64,000 bases of DNA, taken from assembly GCF_009649815.1 (NCBI RefSeq), contig NZ_WJIC01000001.1, forward strand, positions 124,001-188,000, written 5' to 3'. Positions 1 through 9,310 of the stretch are shown here, piece after piece (position 1 is the stretch's first letter; the number at the start of each line of letters is the position of its first letter). The DNA comes from Nocardia sp. SYP-A9097 (lineage in GTDB: Bacteria; Actinomycetota; Actinomycetes; Mycobacteriales; Mycobacteriaceae). The notes beneath the pieces were generated by a model. The model was given only the letters and a program-made list of their open reading frames with translations. It made no database searches and was not told the origin of the DNA. The position numbers and the translations under genes were made by a program.

Positions 1-1073
1 TCGGCTTCGGCCTTGGCGCGCCACGCGTTCGCCACCGCCAGTGGATCCTTGGCATGCCGGACCCGTCCGCGGGTGATGTCGGCATTGTCGACCGGATCGA
101 TATCCGGCAGTGGACCGTCGGGGTCGTAGGCGGAGAGGTCGCTGCCCCACACCTGTTCCAGGAATGCGATGGCGGTCGCTCCGCTCACCTGCTGCAGGCG
201 GATGCGGCGGGCGTTCTCGGCGGCCTCCGCCGGGGTGTCGCCGAGTACGAAGCCGGCGGCGGGCAGGATCTTCAGATCGTCGCGGGCGCGGCCGTACTTG
301 GCCAGGCGATCCTTCACATCGGTGTAGAAGCGCTGCCCGTCCTCGAGTTCACCGTGCGCGCTGAAGATGACATCGGCTTTGGCGGCGGCGAATTCGCGGC
401 CGTCATCGGAGTCACCGGCCTGGATTTGCACGGGATAGCCCTGCGGACTGCGCGGCAGGACATATTCGCCGTCGATCTCGAATTGCTCACTGCTGAAACG
501 CACCCTGGGTGCGGGCGCGGCGAAGATGCCGCGCTCACGATCCACCACGAGGGCATCGGCGGACCAGCTGTCCCACAGCGCGCGGGTGGCCTCGACCACC
601 TCATTGGCGCGGGTGTACCGCTTGGCGTGCTCCAGATAGCCGCCGCGCCGGAAGTTCTCGCCGGTGAAGGCATCGGAGGAGGTGACCGCGTTCCAGGCCG
701 CGCGCCCACCGGACAGATGATCCAGGGACGCGAATTGCCGTGCCAGGTCGAAGGGTTCGTTATAAGTGGTGTTGATGGTGCCCGCGAGCCCGAGCCGCGT
801 GGTGACGGCGGCGAGAGCGTTCAGCACCGTGAAGGTGTCCGGGCGCCCCACCACATCCAGATCGTGGATGCGTCCGCGATGTTCGCGCAGTCGCAGGCCC
901 TCGGCGAGGAAGAAGAAGTCGAAGAGTCCGCGTTCGGCGGTGCGGGCCAGGTGTACGAAGGAGTCGAAGTCGATCTGACTGCCCGAGCCCGGGTCGTTCC
1001 ACACCGTGTGGTGATTGACGCCCGGGAAGTGGGCGGCGAGGTGAATCTGCTTGCGTAGGCGATGTTCCGGCAT
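1..1073 (-). CDS. NtaA/SnaA/DszA-type FMN-dependent monooxygenase (partial, runs off left edge)
   Basis: Luciferase-like (LLM) flavin monooxygenase of the NtaA/SnaA/SoxA/DszA subgroup, which uses FMNH2 from a separate reductase to oxidise organosulfur or aminocarboxylate substrates. Translation from the ATG at 1071-1073 gives MPEHRLRKQIHLAAHF at the start, then FDFFFLAEG, the LDVVGRPDTF segment and the LDHLSGGRAAWNAVTS stretch, which are hallmarks of this subgroup. About 357 residues are present; family members are around 440, so the C-terminus is missing beyond base 1. It follows the second LLM gene by 8 bp and is the last visible gene of the scavenging operon. The substrate cannot be told from sequence. 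Confidence 0.9.
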   Translation of the reverse strand, partial: MPEHRLRKQIHLAAHFPGVNHHTVWNDPGSGSQIDFDSFVHLARTAERGLFDFFFLAEGLRLREHRGRIHDLDVVGRPDTFTVLNALAAVTTRLGLAGTINTTYNEPFDLARQFASLDHLSGGRAAWNAVTSSDAFTGENFRRGGYLEHAKRYTRANEVVEATRALWDSWSADALVVDRERGIFAAPAPRVRFSSEQFEIDGEYVLPRSPQGYPVQIQAGDSDDGREFAAAKADVIFSAHGELEDGQRFYTDVKDRLAKYGRARDDLKILPAAGFVLGDTPAEAAENARRIRLQQVSGATAIAFLEQVWGSDLSAYDPDGPLPDIDPVDNADITRGRVRHAKDPLAVANAWRAKAEA

Positions 1074-1081
1074 GGCTCTCC

Positions 1082-2179
1082 TCAGGCGTGGGCGTAGCGG
1101 TTGACGGGGCGCGGGAGGCCGAGGCGCTCACGCAGGGTGCGCGCGGTGGAGATGTCCACCGCTGCGCCCAGATATGTGAGAGCGGCGGCGAGTGCCAGTG
1201 GCCGGAGCACCACTCCGTCTGCGTGGCAGTCGGTTTCGATCCGGGCCAGCAGTTCTTTCAGCTCGGCGGCCGTACCGATGTGGAAGACCGTGCCGGGTGC
1301 GGCGGTTGGGGCCCAATCCTCCAACCGGGAGACCTCATGCGCGGCCTCGTCGGCGGTGGCAGCGAGGTGGATATCGATATCCAGCAGTACCCGAACTTGA
1401 TTCGGATCGCGTCCGGCGGCGGCGACGGCCGCGCGGAGTTCGGTGCGCAAGGCGGCGGCCGCGTCCAGATCGGGGGCGGTGATGCGAATGAGGTCGGCGC
1501 GGTGCACCGCTACCCGGGTGCTGTGCGTATCGGCGGCGCGCACGGCGACCAAGGGTTGTCCCTGCGGTGGGCGCGGGGTGATGGAGGGGCCCTTCACCGA
1601 GAAGTTGTCGCCCACGAAGTCGATGTAGTGCAGGCGATCGCGGTCGATGAAGCGGCCGGTGGCGGTGTCCCGGACCTCGGCGTCGTCCTCCCACGAATCC
1701 CACAGGCGGGCAATGACTTCCACGGCCTCGTCGGCTTCGAACCAGCGGGAATGGGCGTCCTGTTCGGGCTTGCGGCCGAAGAGTTTCGCCGCGCCGTCGG
1801 CGGAGACGGTGGTCTCCCAGCCCGCGCGGCCATGGCTGGCGAAGTCCAGGCTCGCAATGGCTTTGGAGAGGTGGAAGGGCTCGGTGTGGGTGACGGGGGC
1901 CTGCGGGATCAAGCCGATTCGGTGGGTGACGGCGGCGGCGCGGGCGGCAATGGCGATCGCGTCGAGGCGGCCCACCGCACCGGCGGATTGCAACGCGAAC
2001 GAATCCGGCAGGAAGGCGAGATCGATCCCCGCGTCCTCGGCAGCGCGCAGCGCGTCGGCCCAGTACGCGCCGGTGAACAATTCCTCGGCGCGCGAGTCCG
2101 GGCGACGCCAGGAGGCGGGGTGCGTGCCGGTGCCGGAGAGTTCCAGGCCCAGCAGCAGTGGTGCGGGGTGCGGCATCAC
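1082..2179 (-). CDS. LLM class flavin-dependent monooxygenase
   Basis: A 365-residue LLM (luciferase-like TIM barrel) protein expected to use FMNH2 and O2. Visible family marks are LDFASHGRAGWETT near residue 115, the GLIPQAP strand and a C-terminal substrate-recognition region. The start is a GTG overlapping the TGA of the upstream ATPase gene by four bases; an ATG is the second codon, so either could be used. It lies between an oligopeptide-type ABC transporter and a second LLM enzyme, which suggests the transporter feeds both. Substrate unknown; organosulfur or organonitrogen compounds are the usual targets of such clusters. Confidence 0.88.
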   Translation of the reverse strand: MMPHPAPLLLGLELSGTGTHPASWRRPDSRAEELFTGAYWADALRAAEDAGIDLAFLPDSFALQSAGAVGRLDAIAIAARAAAVTHRIGLIPQAPVTHTEPFHLSKAIASLDFASHGRAGWETTVSADGAAKLFGRKPEQDAHSRWFEADEAVEVIARLWDSWEDDAEVRDTATGRFIDRDRLHYIDFVGDNFSVKGPSITPRPPQGQPLVAVRAADTHSTRVAVHRADLIRITAPDLDAAAALRTELRAAVAAAGRDPNQVRVLLDIDIHLAATADEAAHEVSRLEDWAPTAAPGTVFHIGTAAELKELLARIETDCHADGVVLRPLALAAALTYLGAAVDISTARTLRERLGLPRPVNRYAHA

Positions 2180-3798
2180 GCGGTCCTTTCGAGAGGGAGG
2201 AGGGTTTCGGCCGAACCACCGGGTACGGCCGCGAGCAATTCGCGGGTGTACTCGTGTGCCGGTGAGGCGAAAAGATCTGCGGTATCGGCGGTTTCGACAA
2301 TCCGCCCGTACCGCATGACGGCGACCCGGTCGGCGAGGCGGCGAACTACGGCCAGGTCGTGGGAGATGAACAGGTAGGCGAGGCCGAGTTCGGTCTGCAA
2401 CTGTTCGAGCAGGTCGAGGATCTGCGCCTGCACCGAGACATCCAGGGCCGAGACCGGTTCGTCCAGCACCAGCAGCTCCGGGCGCAGGGCCAAGGCACGG
2501 GCAATGGCCACCCGTTGACGCTGACCGCCGGAGAGTTCGGCGGGGCGGCGATCGAGGTAGGACGCGGGCAGCGCGACCTGATCGAGGAGTTCGGCAACCG
2601 CGTCACGACGCGCCTTGCGATCACCGATTCCGAACGCCTGCAACGGTTCCGAGACGATCCTGGCAATGGTGAGCTTCGGGTTCAGGGAGATGTACGGGTT
2701 CTGATACACCACCTGGATCCGGCGGCGGAATGCCCGCAGTTTCGCACCGCGCAGCCCGCCGATGTCCTGGCCGTCGAAGGTGACCGAACCCGTGTCGGGC
2801 TGTTCCAGTCGGGCGATGATGCGCGCGGTGGTGGACTTCCCGGAGCCGGATTCGCCTACCACCGCGAGGGTTTCGCCGCGCCCGACCGCGAGCGAGACAT
2901 CATCCACAGCCTTGAGTTCGGTGCCGTGTGCGATGTGGAAAACCTTGCGCAGCCCGGTGGCGACGAGCAGCGGTGCGCGGTCGCCGAGTTCGCGGCGCGG
3001 TGGCAGTTCGGTGTGCAGGCTCGGGGCGGCGGCGATGAGCCGTCGCGTGTATTCATGCTGTGGGTCACGGAGAACCTGTGTGGCCGAACCTGTTTCGACC
3101 ACCACGCCCTGCCGCATCACCACCAGCCGGTCGGCGCGTTCGGCGGCGACGGCCAGATCATGGGTGATGAGCAGGACGGCGGTGCCCGAATCGTTGGTGC
3201 GACCGGCGAGATGGTCGAGAATCCGGCGTTGCACGGTGACATCGAGGGCGCTGGTCGGTTCATCGGCGATGATCAGCTCCGGTCCGCAGGCCAGGGCGAT
3301 CCCGATGAGCACGCGCTGACGCTGTCCACCGGAGAGGTCCTGTGGATACTGTCCTGCCCGTACCTCGGGCCGGTCCAGTCCGGCCTCCGTGAGGATCCGG
3401 AGCGCCTCCAGTCGCGCGGTCCGGCGATCGGCGCGGCCGTGAATGCGCAGCACTTCCGCCACCTGATCACCGATGCGCAGCACCGGATTCAGCGCGGTGC
3501 CGGGATCCTGCGGTACCAGTCCGATGCGCGCCCCGCGAATCGCTTGCAGGGCAAGCTCATTCGCCTGATCGAGGCGCTGTCCAGCGAAGGTGATCGCACC
3601 CCCGGTGCGTACACCGCCGTTCAGCAGTCCGATCACCGCGTGCGCGAGAGTGGACTTCCCCGAACCGGATTCACCGACCAGCGCCACCGTCTCGCCGCGC
3701 GCGACCTCCAGCGACACCCCGTCGACCGCCGTGGTCGTGCCGGTACTCCCCCGGTACTCCACCCGGAGGTCGTCGATGCTCAATAGTGGTTCGCTCAT
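2176..3798 (-). CDS. Double ABC transporter ATPase (DppD-DppF fusion type)
   Basis: A 540-residue protein with two complete ABC ATPase domains in one chain, powering import through the two permeases upstream. The first half has Walker A GESGSGKST (residues 43-50), signature LSGGQRQRV (about 155-163) and Walker B ELIIADE (174-180); the second half repeats GESGSGKST, LSGGQRQRV and LLVLDEP. The start chosen is MSEPLLSIDD, because the reading frame runs open further upstream without a ribosome site and overlaps the permease gene by four bases at this ATG. Fused DppDF proteins are common in actinobacterial peptide/nickel/opine-type importers. Confidence 0.93.
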   Translation of the reverse strand: MSEPLLSIDDLRVEYRGSTGTTTAVDGVSLEVARGETVALVGESGSGKSTLAHAVIGLLNGGVRTGGAITFAGQRLDQANELALQAIRGARIGLVPQDPGTALNPVLRIGDQVAEVLRIHGRADRRTARLEALRILTEAGLDRPEVRAGQYPQDLSGGQRQRVLIGIALACGPELIIADEPTSALDVTVQRRILDHLAGRTNDSGTAVLLITHDLAVAAERADRLVVMRQGVVVETGSATQVLRDPQHEYTRRLIAAAPSLHTELPPRRELGDRAPLLVATGLRKVFHIAHGTELKAVDDVSLAVGRGETLAVVGESGSGKSTTARIIARLEQPDTGSVTFDGQDIGGLRGAKLRAFRRRIQVVYQNPYISLNPKLTIARIVSEPLQAFGIGDRKARRDAVAELLDQVALPASYLDRRPAELSGGQRQRVAIARALALRPELLVLDEPVSALDVSVQAQILDLLEQLQTELGLAYLFISHDLAVVRRLADRVAVMRYGRIVETADTADLFASPAHEYTRELLAAVPGGSAETLLPLERTA

Positions 3799-4664
3799 CG
3801 GGCACTGTCCTTGTGCAGGGCGCGGGCCAGGCGCTGGGTGGCGAGCACCAGGGCGATGATCACCAGGCCGGGCAGGGTGGTCAGCCACCAGGCGGTGGCC
3901 AGGAAGTTCCGGCCCTCGGAGATCAGCGAGCCCCACTCCGGGGTGGGTGGCACGGCGCCGTAACCGAGGAAGCTGAGCGAGGCCACGAACAGCACGGCCA
4001 TACCGAAGTCGATGACCGCGAGCGCGGCGACCGGTCCGTACGCATTGCGCAGGACGTGCCGGAACAGGACGGTGTGCCGCCGCACCCCGGAGGCGAAGGC
4101 GGCCTCGACATAGGGGGCGCGGCGTACTCGCAGCACCTCACCGCGCATGACGCGGGCGAAGCGGGCGATGAGCGAAACACCCACGGCGATGGCGACATTG
4201 CGGGTGCCCATGCCCAGCACCGTGATCAGGGTCAGCGAGAGCAGCAGATCCGGAATCGAGAGCAGGATGTCGGCGACTCGCATGATCGCGCCGTCGATCC
4301 AACCGCCCGCCGCACCCGCGACCAGGCCGATCAGTGACCCGATCAGCAATCCGAGCAGGACGGCGAAGACGGTGGCGCTGATCGAGAGGGCCGCGCCGTG
4401 CACCATGCGGGTGTACAGGTCGCGGCCGAGATTATCGGTGCCGAACCAGTGTTGTGCGCCGGGTGCGCGCAGCTTCTGCGCGGGTATGCCGCGCAGTGGA
4501 TCCCCGCTCGCGAAGAGCGCGGGGAATACGGCCCAGCCGAACACCAGCAGCAGTACCGCTCCGGCGAGCAGCAGACCGGTATTGCCACGCGCCCAGGTCC
4601 ACACCTTCCGCACGGGAAGACTTGGCAGCGTGCGGGTTTCGGGCAGCACGAGGGCATCAGACAT
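3795..4664 (-). CDS. ABC transporter permease, DppC-like
   Basis: A 289-residue integral membrane permease of the oligopeptide/nickel family. It has an N-terminal membrane anchor (about residues 30-50), the family HWFGTDNLGRD motif near residue 72, and the cytoplasmic EAA-type loop (PYVEAAFASGVRRHTVLFRH) that contacts the ATPase. It pairs with the DppB-like permease just upstream (8-base overlap) and overlaps the ATPase start by four bases, so the genes are translationally coupled. Confidence 0.93.
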   Translation of the reverse strand: MSDALVLPETRTLPSLPVRKVWTWARGNTGLLLAGAVLLLVFGWAVFPALFASGDPLRGIPAQKLRAPGAQHWFGTDNLGRDLYTRMVHGAALSISATVFAVLLGLLIGSLIGLVAGAAGGWIDGAIMRVADILLSIPDLLLSLTLITVLGMGTRNVAIAVGVSLIARFARVMRGEVLRVRRAPYVEAAFASGVRRHTVLFRHVLRNAYGPVAALAVIDFGMAVLFVASLSFLGYGAVPPTPEWGSLISEGRNFLATAWWLTTLPGLVIIALVLATQRLARALHKDSAR

Positions 4665-5616
4665 GGGTGGCCTCCTTCCGCGAACCGCGCTGCGCCACTC
4701 GGGGATCGAGTAGCGGGTAGGCGAGATCGATGAGCAGGTTGACCGTCACGAAGACCAGGGAGGCGAAGACGACAATCCCTTGCACCACCGGAATGTCCTG
4801 GTGCATAACCGATTCCTGGGTCAGGCGGCCGATACCGGGGCGGGAGAAGACGGTTTCGGTGATCACCGAGCCCGCCAGCACCGTGCCGACCCACAGTCCG
4901 GCCACGGTCAGTGCGGGCGCGGTCGCGGGGCGCAGGACATGCCGTAGCTGCACCCACCAGCGCGATGCGCCCTTGGCGAAGGCAACCTCTACGAAGGGCT
5001 GCCGCCAGGTGGCGATCAAGCTGGAGTACAGCACCTGGGCGATGACCGCGCCGACCGGGAGGGCCAGGGTGATCGAGGGCAGGATGGTCGCGCCGAATCC
5101 GGTGCCGCCGAACGCGGGCACCAGCTTCAGCCGGAATGAAAACAGTTGCAGTAGCAGTAGTCCCACCCAAAACTGCGGCATGGACGCACCGATCGGCGGC
5201 AGCGCGGTGAGGAGATTGCGCAGCCACGGCCGCTCGGTATACGCCGCCGCCACGGCCAGCGCGGTACCGCCCAGCACCGCGAAGGTGAGAGCCACGGCGG
5301 CCAGCGCCAAGGTGTAGGGCAGGGCGTCGGCGAGTGCGCCGGTGACCGTCTGGCCGGTACCGATGGAGTGCCCCAGATCCCCGCGCACCGCATGCGAGAG
5401 CGCCTGCCAATACTGCACCCGAATCGGTTGATCCAGGCCGTATCTGGCGCGCATCTCGGCAATGGCGGCGGCGTCGACGGGCAGGCCCTCGGCGGCGTTC
5501 GCAGCCATTGCCACCGGATCGGACGGCAGCAGGAACAGCACTACGAAGGACAGTGTGAAGGCCGCCCACAGCACCAGTGCGGCCTGCGCTATTCGTCCGA
5601 TCACGTACCGGCGCAT
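4657..5616 (-). CDS. ABC transporter permease, DppB-like
   Basis: A 319-residue integral membrane permease. The start MRRYVIGRIAQAALVLW is the canonical DppB N-terminus, with a first membrane segment immediately after it, then about five more hydrophobic segments and the EVAFAKGASRWWVQLRH coupling loop. The frame extends about 40 codons further upstream into basic, non-family sequence, which I exclude. It follows the solute-binding lipoprotein by only a few bases and forms the heterodimeric channel with the DppC-like gene downstream. Confidence 0.92.
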   Translation of the reverse strand: MRRYVIGRIAQAALVLWAAFTLSFVVLFLLPSDPVAMAANAAEGLPVDAAAIAEMRARYGLDQPIRVQYWQALSHAVRGDLGHSIGTGQTVTGALADALPYTLALAAVALTFAVLGGTALAVAAAYTERPWLRNLLTALPPIGASMPQFWVGLLLLQLFSFRLKLVPAFGGTGFGATILPSITLALPVGAVIAQVLYSSLIATWRQPFVEVAFAKGASRWWVQLRHVLRPATAPALTVAGLWVGTVLAGSVITETVFSRPGIGRLTQESVMHQDIPVVQGIVVFASLVFVTVNLLIDLAYPLLDPRVAQRGSRKEATHV

Positions 5617-5621
5617 GGCGA

Positions 5622-7232
5622 TTACCTCCGCACCCAGGTGTCGTGGAATTGCAGGCGGGCCGAGGCGTCGAAGGTGATATCGGCGACGGGACCGGCGACG
5701 CCGATGGCCTGTGACAGTTCGATGGTGGGAATCCACAGCCCGTCGTCCAGTACCGCGTTCTGTGCCTCGCCCAGGATGCGGGTGCGCGCCGCGGTATCGG
5801 TGGCCTCGAGCTGCTGGGTAAGCAGGGTGTCGAGCTTGTCGGTTTCGCTGCGGGCGTTGAGGTTTCGCCCGTTCACCGCGAATTGGCGCAGGATGTCGCC
5901 GTCGGCGCGGCTGACGTTGTAGTAGACGACGTCATAGTCCTTGTTGTTCTGCCGGGTGGTGTTCTCCGCCACCGAGGTCGGCTCCAGCCGCAGGTCGATG
6001 CCGACGGTGCGCACCTGCTGCTGGGTCAACTCCAGAATCGCCTGATTACCGGCGAAGGCGGCGGCGAACAGCACGCCGAAGGAGAGCCGCTGACCGTCTT
6101 TGACGCGAATGCCGTCCGCACCGGGCACCCAGCCGGCGGCATCGAGGACCTGCCTGGCCGCCGCCTGATCGAACTTCACCCGGGCGGACAGGTCCAGGTA
6201 ACCGGGGGTGGCCGAGGCCAATACGCTGGTGGCCGACTTGAACTGCGGGCCGAGCACGGTGTCGACCAGTTCCTTGCGATTGATGGCGGTCAGCAGCGCC
6301 GCGCGCACCGCCGGATCGCGCAGCGGTCCGCGAGTCAGGTTGGGCTGCAAGCCGAATGGGACGCCCGGATTGGAGGTGAACTGGACCTTGCCGCCCGCGC
6401 CCTCGATCTGTGCGGCATCCTGCGGCAGGGCGTCACTGATGGCGTCCAACTGCCCCGACGACAGGCTGCCGGTGCGCACCCCCGATTCGGGGACGACGGT
6501 GAAGACGATCTTGTCCAGATACGCGTCACCCTTGTTGGCGAAAAGCGCTGAGCCCCACCGGTATCCGGTCCGCTTGGCGAGCGTGGCGGAGGCGTTCTGC
6601 TTCCACTCGGCATAGGTGAACGGCCCGCTGCCGATATTGCCGCCGAGGCAGCGATCATCGACGGACTTGGCCAACGTGGTATCGCCCTGGATGCCGAGCT
6701 GCGTGGTCGAGGAAGCCTGTAGAAACTGCGCGTTCGGCGCGTTGAAATCGACCCGCACGGTCCGTGGGTCCAGCACCGTACTGCCGGTGTATCCGGCCAG
6801 GAAGCTCGCGGCCTGCGGGGCCTTCACCGCGCCCAGCGTGAGGATCGAATCGAAGTTCTTGCGTACCGAATCCGCGGTGAGCGGGCTGCCGTCGCTGAAG
6901 GTGATGCCCTCCTTCAGATGGAAGGTGAACGATTTCGCATCGGCGGATACGAACCAGCTCTCCGCCAGCCACGGGCGGATCTGCCCGGTGGCCGGGTCCT
7001 GATCGGTGAGCGAATCCACCACCTGACGGGTCACGTAGAGCGTCTGATTGTTTTGCGACTGTGCGGGATCCGAGCAGGTCGGGGCCAGCGAGAGGCCGTA
7101 GCGCAGGGTGCCGCCCGGTTGTGGCGGACCGGCCGCCGCGCCCGCGGTGTCACCGCTACCGCACGCGGCCAGGGTCAGGGTGGCGGCGAGCGCGCCGACC
7201 AGCGCGACGGGGCGGTGCAGGGGACGTTTCAC
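5622..7232 (-). CDS. Family 5 extracellular solute-binding lipoprotein (peptide/nickel type)
   Basis: A 536-residue substrate-capture protein for the adjacent DppBC-DF-like importer. The start is a GTG whose GTGA overlaps the stop of the upstream LLM gene; the next residues KRPLHRPVALVGALAATLTLAAC form a basic n-region, hydrophobic core and the lipobox LAAC, predicting a lipid-anchored cell-surface protein. The mature part has SBP_bac_5 features: GGTLRYGLS at the N-terminus, SFTFHLKEGITFSDGSPLTA near residue 115 and a periplasmic-type two-lobe length. The ligand is unknown. Confidence 0.93.
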   Translation of the reverse strand: MKRPLHRPVALVGALAATLTLAACGSGDTAGAAAGPPQPGGTLRYGLSLAPTCSDPAQSQNNQTLYVTRQVVDSLTDQDPATGQIRPWLAESWFVSADAKSFTFHLKEGITFSDGSPLTADSVRKNFDSILTLGAVKAPQAASFLAGYTGSTVLDPRTVRVDFNAPNAQFLQASSTTQLGIQGDTTLAKSVDDRCLGGNIGSGPFTYAEWKQNASATLAKRTGYRWGSALFANKGDAYLDKIVFTVVPESGVRTGSLSSGQLDAISDALPQDAAQIEGAGGKVQFTSNPGVPFGLQPNLTRGPLRDPAVRAALLTAINRKELVDTVLGPQFKSATSVLASATPGYLDLSARVKFDQAAARQVLDAAGWVPGADGIRVKDGQRLSFGVLFAAAFAGNQAILELTQQQVRTVGIDLRLEPTSVAENTTRQNNKDYDVVYYNVSRADGDILRQFAVNGRNLNARSETDKLDTLLTQQLEATDTAARTRILGEAQNAVLDDGLWIPTIELSQAIGVAGPVADITFDASARLQFHDTWVRR

Positions 7233-8299
7233 TGTGGATCTCCGGAGGGGTAGCGATCGGCGCCGAGCGGACGGCTCGGAATGTGGTGGCGCAGTTGCGG
7301 TGCCACCTCCGCCTGGAACAGTTCGAGGCATTCGCGGTGCTGTTTGTCGGTGCGGCCGTCGGCATCGGCGCTCAGATGCAGCACCTCGTGACCGAGCTGC
7401 TCGTGGTAGCGGTGCAGTTTGTCCAGCACCTGCGCGGGTGAGCCGATGAGGGCGGAGGAGCGTTCCACGAAGTCCTCGACGGTGTCGAAGACGATGGGCA
7501 CGTTGAACTTTCGAGCCGCGGCGGTGCGCGCGTCGAAGAGGGGGCGGTACAGCTCGACCGCCTCCTGCGAATCGTGGGTGACCAGAAAGCCCGCGGTACC
7601 CGCGCCCACCAGGGCCTGCGCCGGGTCGTGACCGTAGGCCACCCAGCGCTCGCGGTAATGCCGCACCAGCTCGGCATACGGTTCGACCGGATAGGTGACA
7701 TTCGCCGAGAACAACGGATCACCGTGCAGCGCGGCGTAATCCGCGGATTCCCGGCTGGTGGCGCTGCCGTGCCAGATGCGCAGGCGCGATTGCAGCGGGC
7801 GGGGCAGCGCTTTCGCCGCGGTCAGGGACGGGCGAAATTTGCCGCTCCAGGTGACGCTGTCACTGGCCCAGAGTTCCCGGAACAGTTCGTAGCCTTCCCG
7901 ATTGCGCTCCCACTGATCCTCGGTGGTGACATGGAACAGCTGCGCCTGGGCCGCGCCATTGCCCTTGCCGATAATCAATTCGAGGCGACCGCCGGAGAGA
8001 TTGTCGAGGGTGGAGTAGTCCTCGAAAGCGCGCACCGGATCCAGCAGGCTCAGTGTGGTGACGCCGGTGAACAGCGCCAAACGTGAAGTGACAGCGGCGA
8101 TATGGCTGAGCACCACCGGTGGCGCGGCGGAGATGAACGGGTCCTCGTGCCGCTCCCCCACCGCGAAGCCGTCATAGCCGAGCTCCTCGGCCAGCCGAGC
8201 GCTGTCGACCACCCGGCGCAGCCGCTGCCGGGGCGTCTCGGTGACACCGGTGACCGGATCGGGGGTATGCGTAATCAGGGTCAGCAGTAGAAATTTCAC
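7229..8299 (-). CDS. LLM class flavin-dependent oxidoreductase
   Basis: A 356-residue luciferase-like monooxygenase distinct from the two others in the operon. The start MKFLLLTLITHTPDP leads into RLAEELGYDGFAVGERH (residues 34-50) and LDNLSGGRLELIIGKGN (about 98-114), diagnostic of LLM proteins. It lies between the two transport systems, 4 bp after the amino-acid-type binding protein and overlapping the peptide-type one by GTGA. Three LLM enzymes with one flavin reductase in one transcript point to stepwise or parallel oxidation of related imported compounds (inference). Confidence 0.9.
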   Translation of the reverse strand: MKFLLLTLITHTPDPVTGVTETPRQRLRRVVDSARLAEELGYDGFAVGERHEDPFISAAPPVVLSHIAAVTSRLALFTGVTTLSLLDPVRAFEDYSTLDNLSGGRLELIIGKGNGAAQAQLFHVTTEDQWERNREGYELFRELWASDSVTWSGKFRPSLTAAKALPRPLQSRLRIWHGSATSRESADYAALHGDPLFSANVTYPVEPYAELVRHYRERWVAYGHDPAQALVGAGTAGFLVTHDSQEAVELYRPLFDARTAAARKFNVPIVFDTVEDFVERSSALIGSPAQVLDKLHRYHEQLGHEVLHLSADADGRTDKQHRECLELFQAEVAPQLRHHIPSRPLGADRYPSGDPQ

Positions 8300-8303
8300 G
8301 GGC

Positions 8304-9284
8304 TCAGCCCTTCTTCTTCGGCAGGCCGGGCGGGTTGATCCGGGACTGCGGGACCGCCTCGGCGCTCAGACCCCAGCGGTCGATGACCTTGCGGTAACTG
8401 CCGTTGTCGATGGCGTACTGGATGGCCTGGTGCACCGCACCGATCAGGCCGTTGTCCTTCTTGACGAGCACGCCGATCTCGGCCTGCAGAGCATCACCCG
8501 CACCGGAGAGAGTGCCGATAACCTTGGTCTGACCGGCGGTCGCGGCGTGATACCGCGCCGCCGGGTTGGGGCCCAGGAACCCGTCCAGGCGGCCCGAGGA
8601 GAGCCCCAGGTAATAGTCGGTGACCTGCTGGAAGTAGGCGATATCGATCTTCGGCAGGCCCTCGGCGATATTCGCCTCGTTCCACTGCACCAGGATCTGT
8701 TCCTGATTGGTGCCCGAGCCGACACCGATGCGCTTGCCCGCCAGTGACTTCCGATCGGCGAAGGACCAGGTGGCATCCTTGGGCACCTCGAGGGCGAGAT
8801 TGTCCAGCCGGTAGGTGGCGAAGTCGAACTTCTCCTTGCGATCCTCGGTGACGGTCACATTGGAGATGAAGGCGTCCACCTCACCGGAGTCGACCTTCAC
8901 CGAATTCTGCGCCCAGTCGGCGGAGCGCAGATCCACCTTCAGACCGAGAATGTCGGCGAACAGCATCGCGAAATCCACCTCGGAGCCGATCAGCGTGCGA
9001 TCGTCGTTGGCCTGGAAGCGCAGCGGTGGCGCGGACTGCGCGGAACCGGTCACGATCAGCGTCCCGCGATCGCGAATCGCCTTGGGCACTTGCGCGGCAA
9101 TGGATTCCACCTTGTCGGCGTGAATACGGCCGGACTGCTGCGGGGTGAGGTCGTAGACGGTGCCGTTGGCGGTCTGCACGCTGTTCGCGCCGCCGTCACC
9201 ATTACCGCAGGCGCCGACGAACAATCCCAGCACCGCCACCGCGAGGGCGGTACTCATCCGTCTGTGACGGCTCGACAAAGACAT
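8304..9284 (-). CDS. Polar-amino-acid-type ABC solute-binding lipoprotein
   Basis: A 326-residue SBP_bac_3 protein. The signal sequence ends in the lipobox VGAC, so the mature protein is lipid-anchored outside the membrane. Family features are IRDRGTLIVTGS at the start of the mature domain, GSEVDFAMLFADILGLKVDL and the CRIGVGSGTN-like hinge (GKRIGVGSGTNQEQ). It follows its ATPase by 26 bp and completes a three-part importer with the two upstream genes. In LLM-rich clusters such importers often carry sulfur-containing amino acids, but the ligand here is not readable. Confidence 0.92.
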   Translation of the reverse strand: MSLSSRHRRMSTALAVAVLGLFVGACGNGDGGANSVQTANGTVYDLTPQQSGRIHADKVESIAAQVPKAIRDRGTLIVTGSAQSAPPLRFQANDDRTLIGSEVDFAMLFADILGLKVDLRSADWAQNSVKVDSGEVDAFISNVTVTEDRKEKFDFATYRLDNLALEVPKDATWSFADRKSLAGKRIGVGSGTNQEQILVQWNEANIAEGLPKIDIAYFQQVTDYYLGLSSGRLDGFLGPNPAARYHAATAGQTKVIGTLSGAGDALQAEIGVLVKKDNGLIGAVHQAIQYAIDNGSYRKVIDRWGLSAEAVPQSRINPPGLPKKKG

Positions 9285-9310
9285 TCGAATCCTTCGGGTG
9301 AGTCGGCGCG

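Noticed and set aside
1088..2377. 429-codon plus-strand frame and similar long frames at 54-1058 and 2359-3786
   Set aside because: All are shadows of the leftward monooxygenase and ATPase genes, with no ribosome sites or family motifs.
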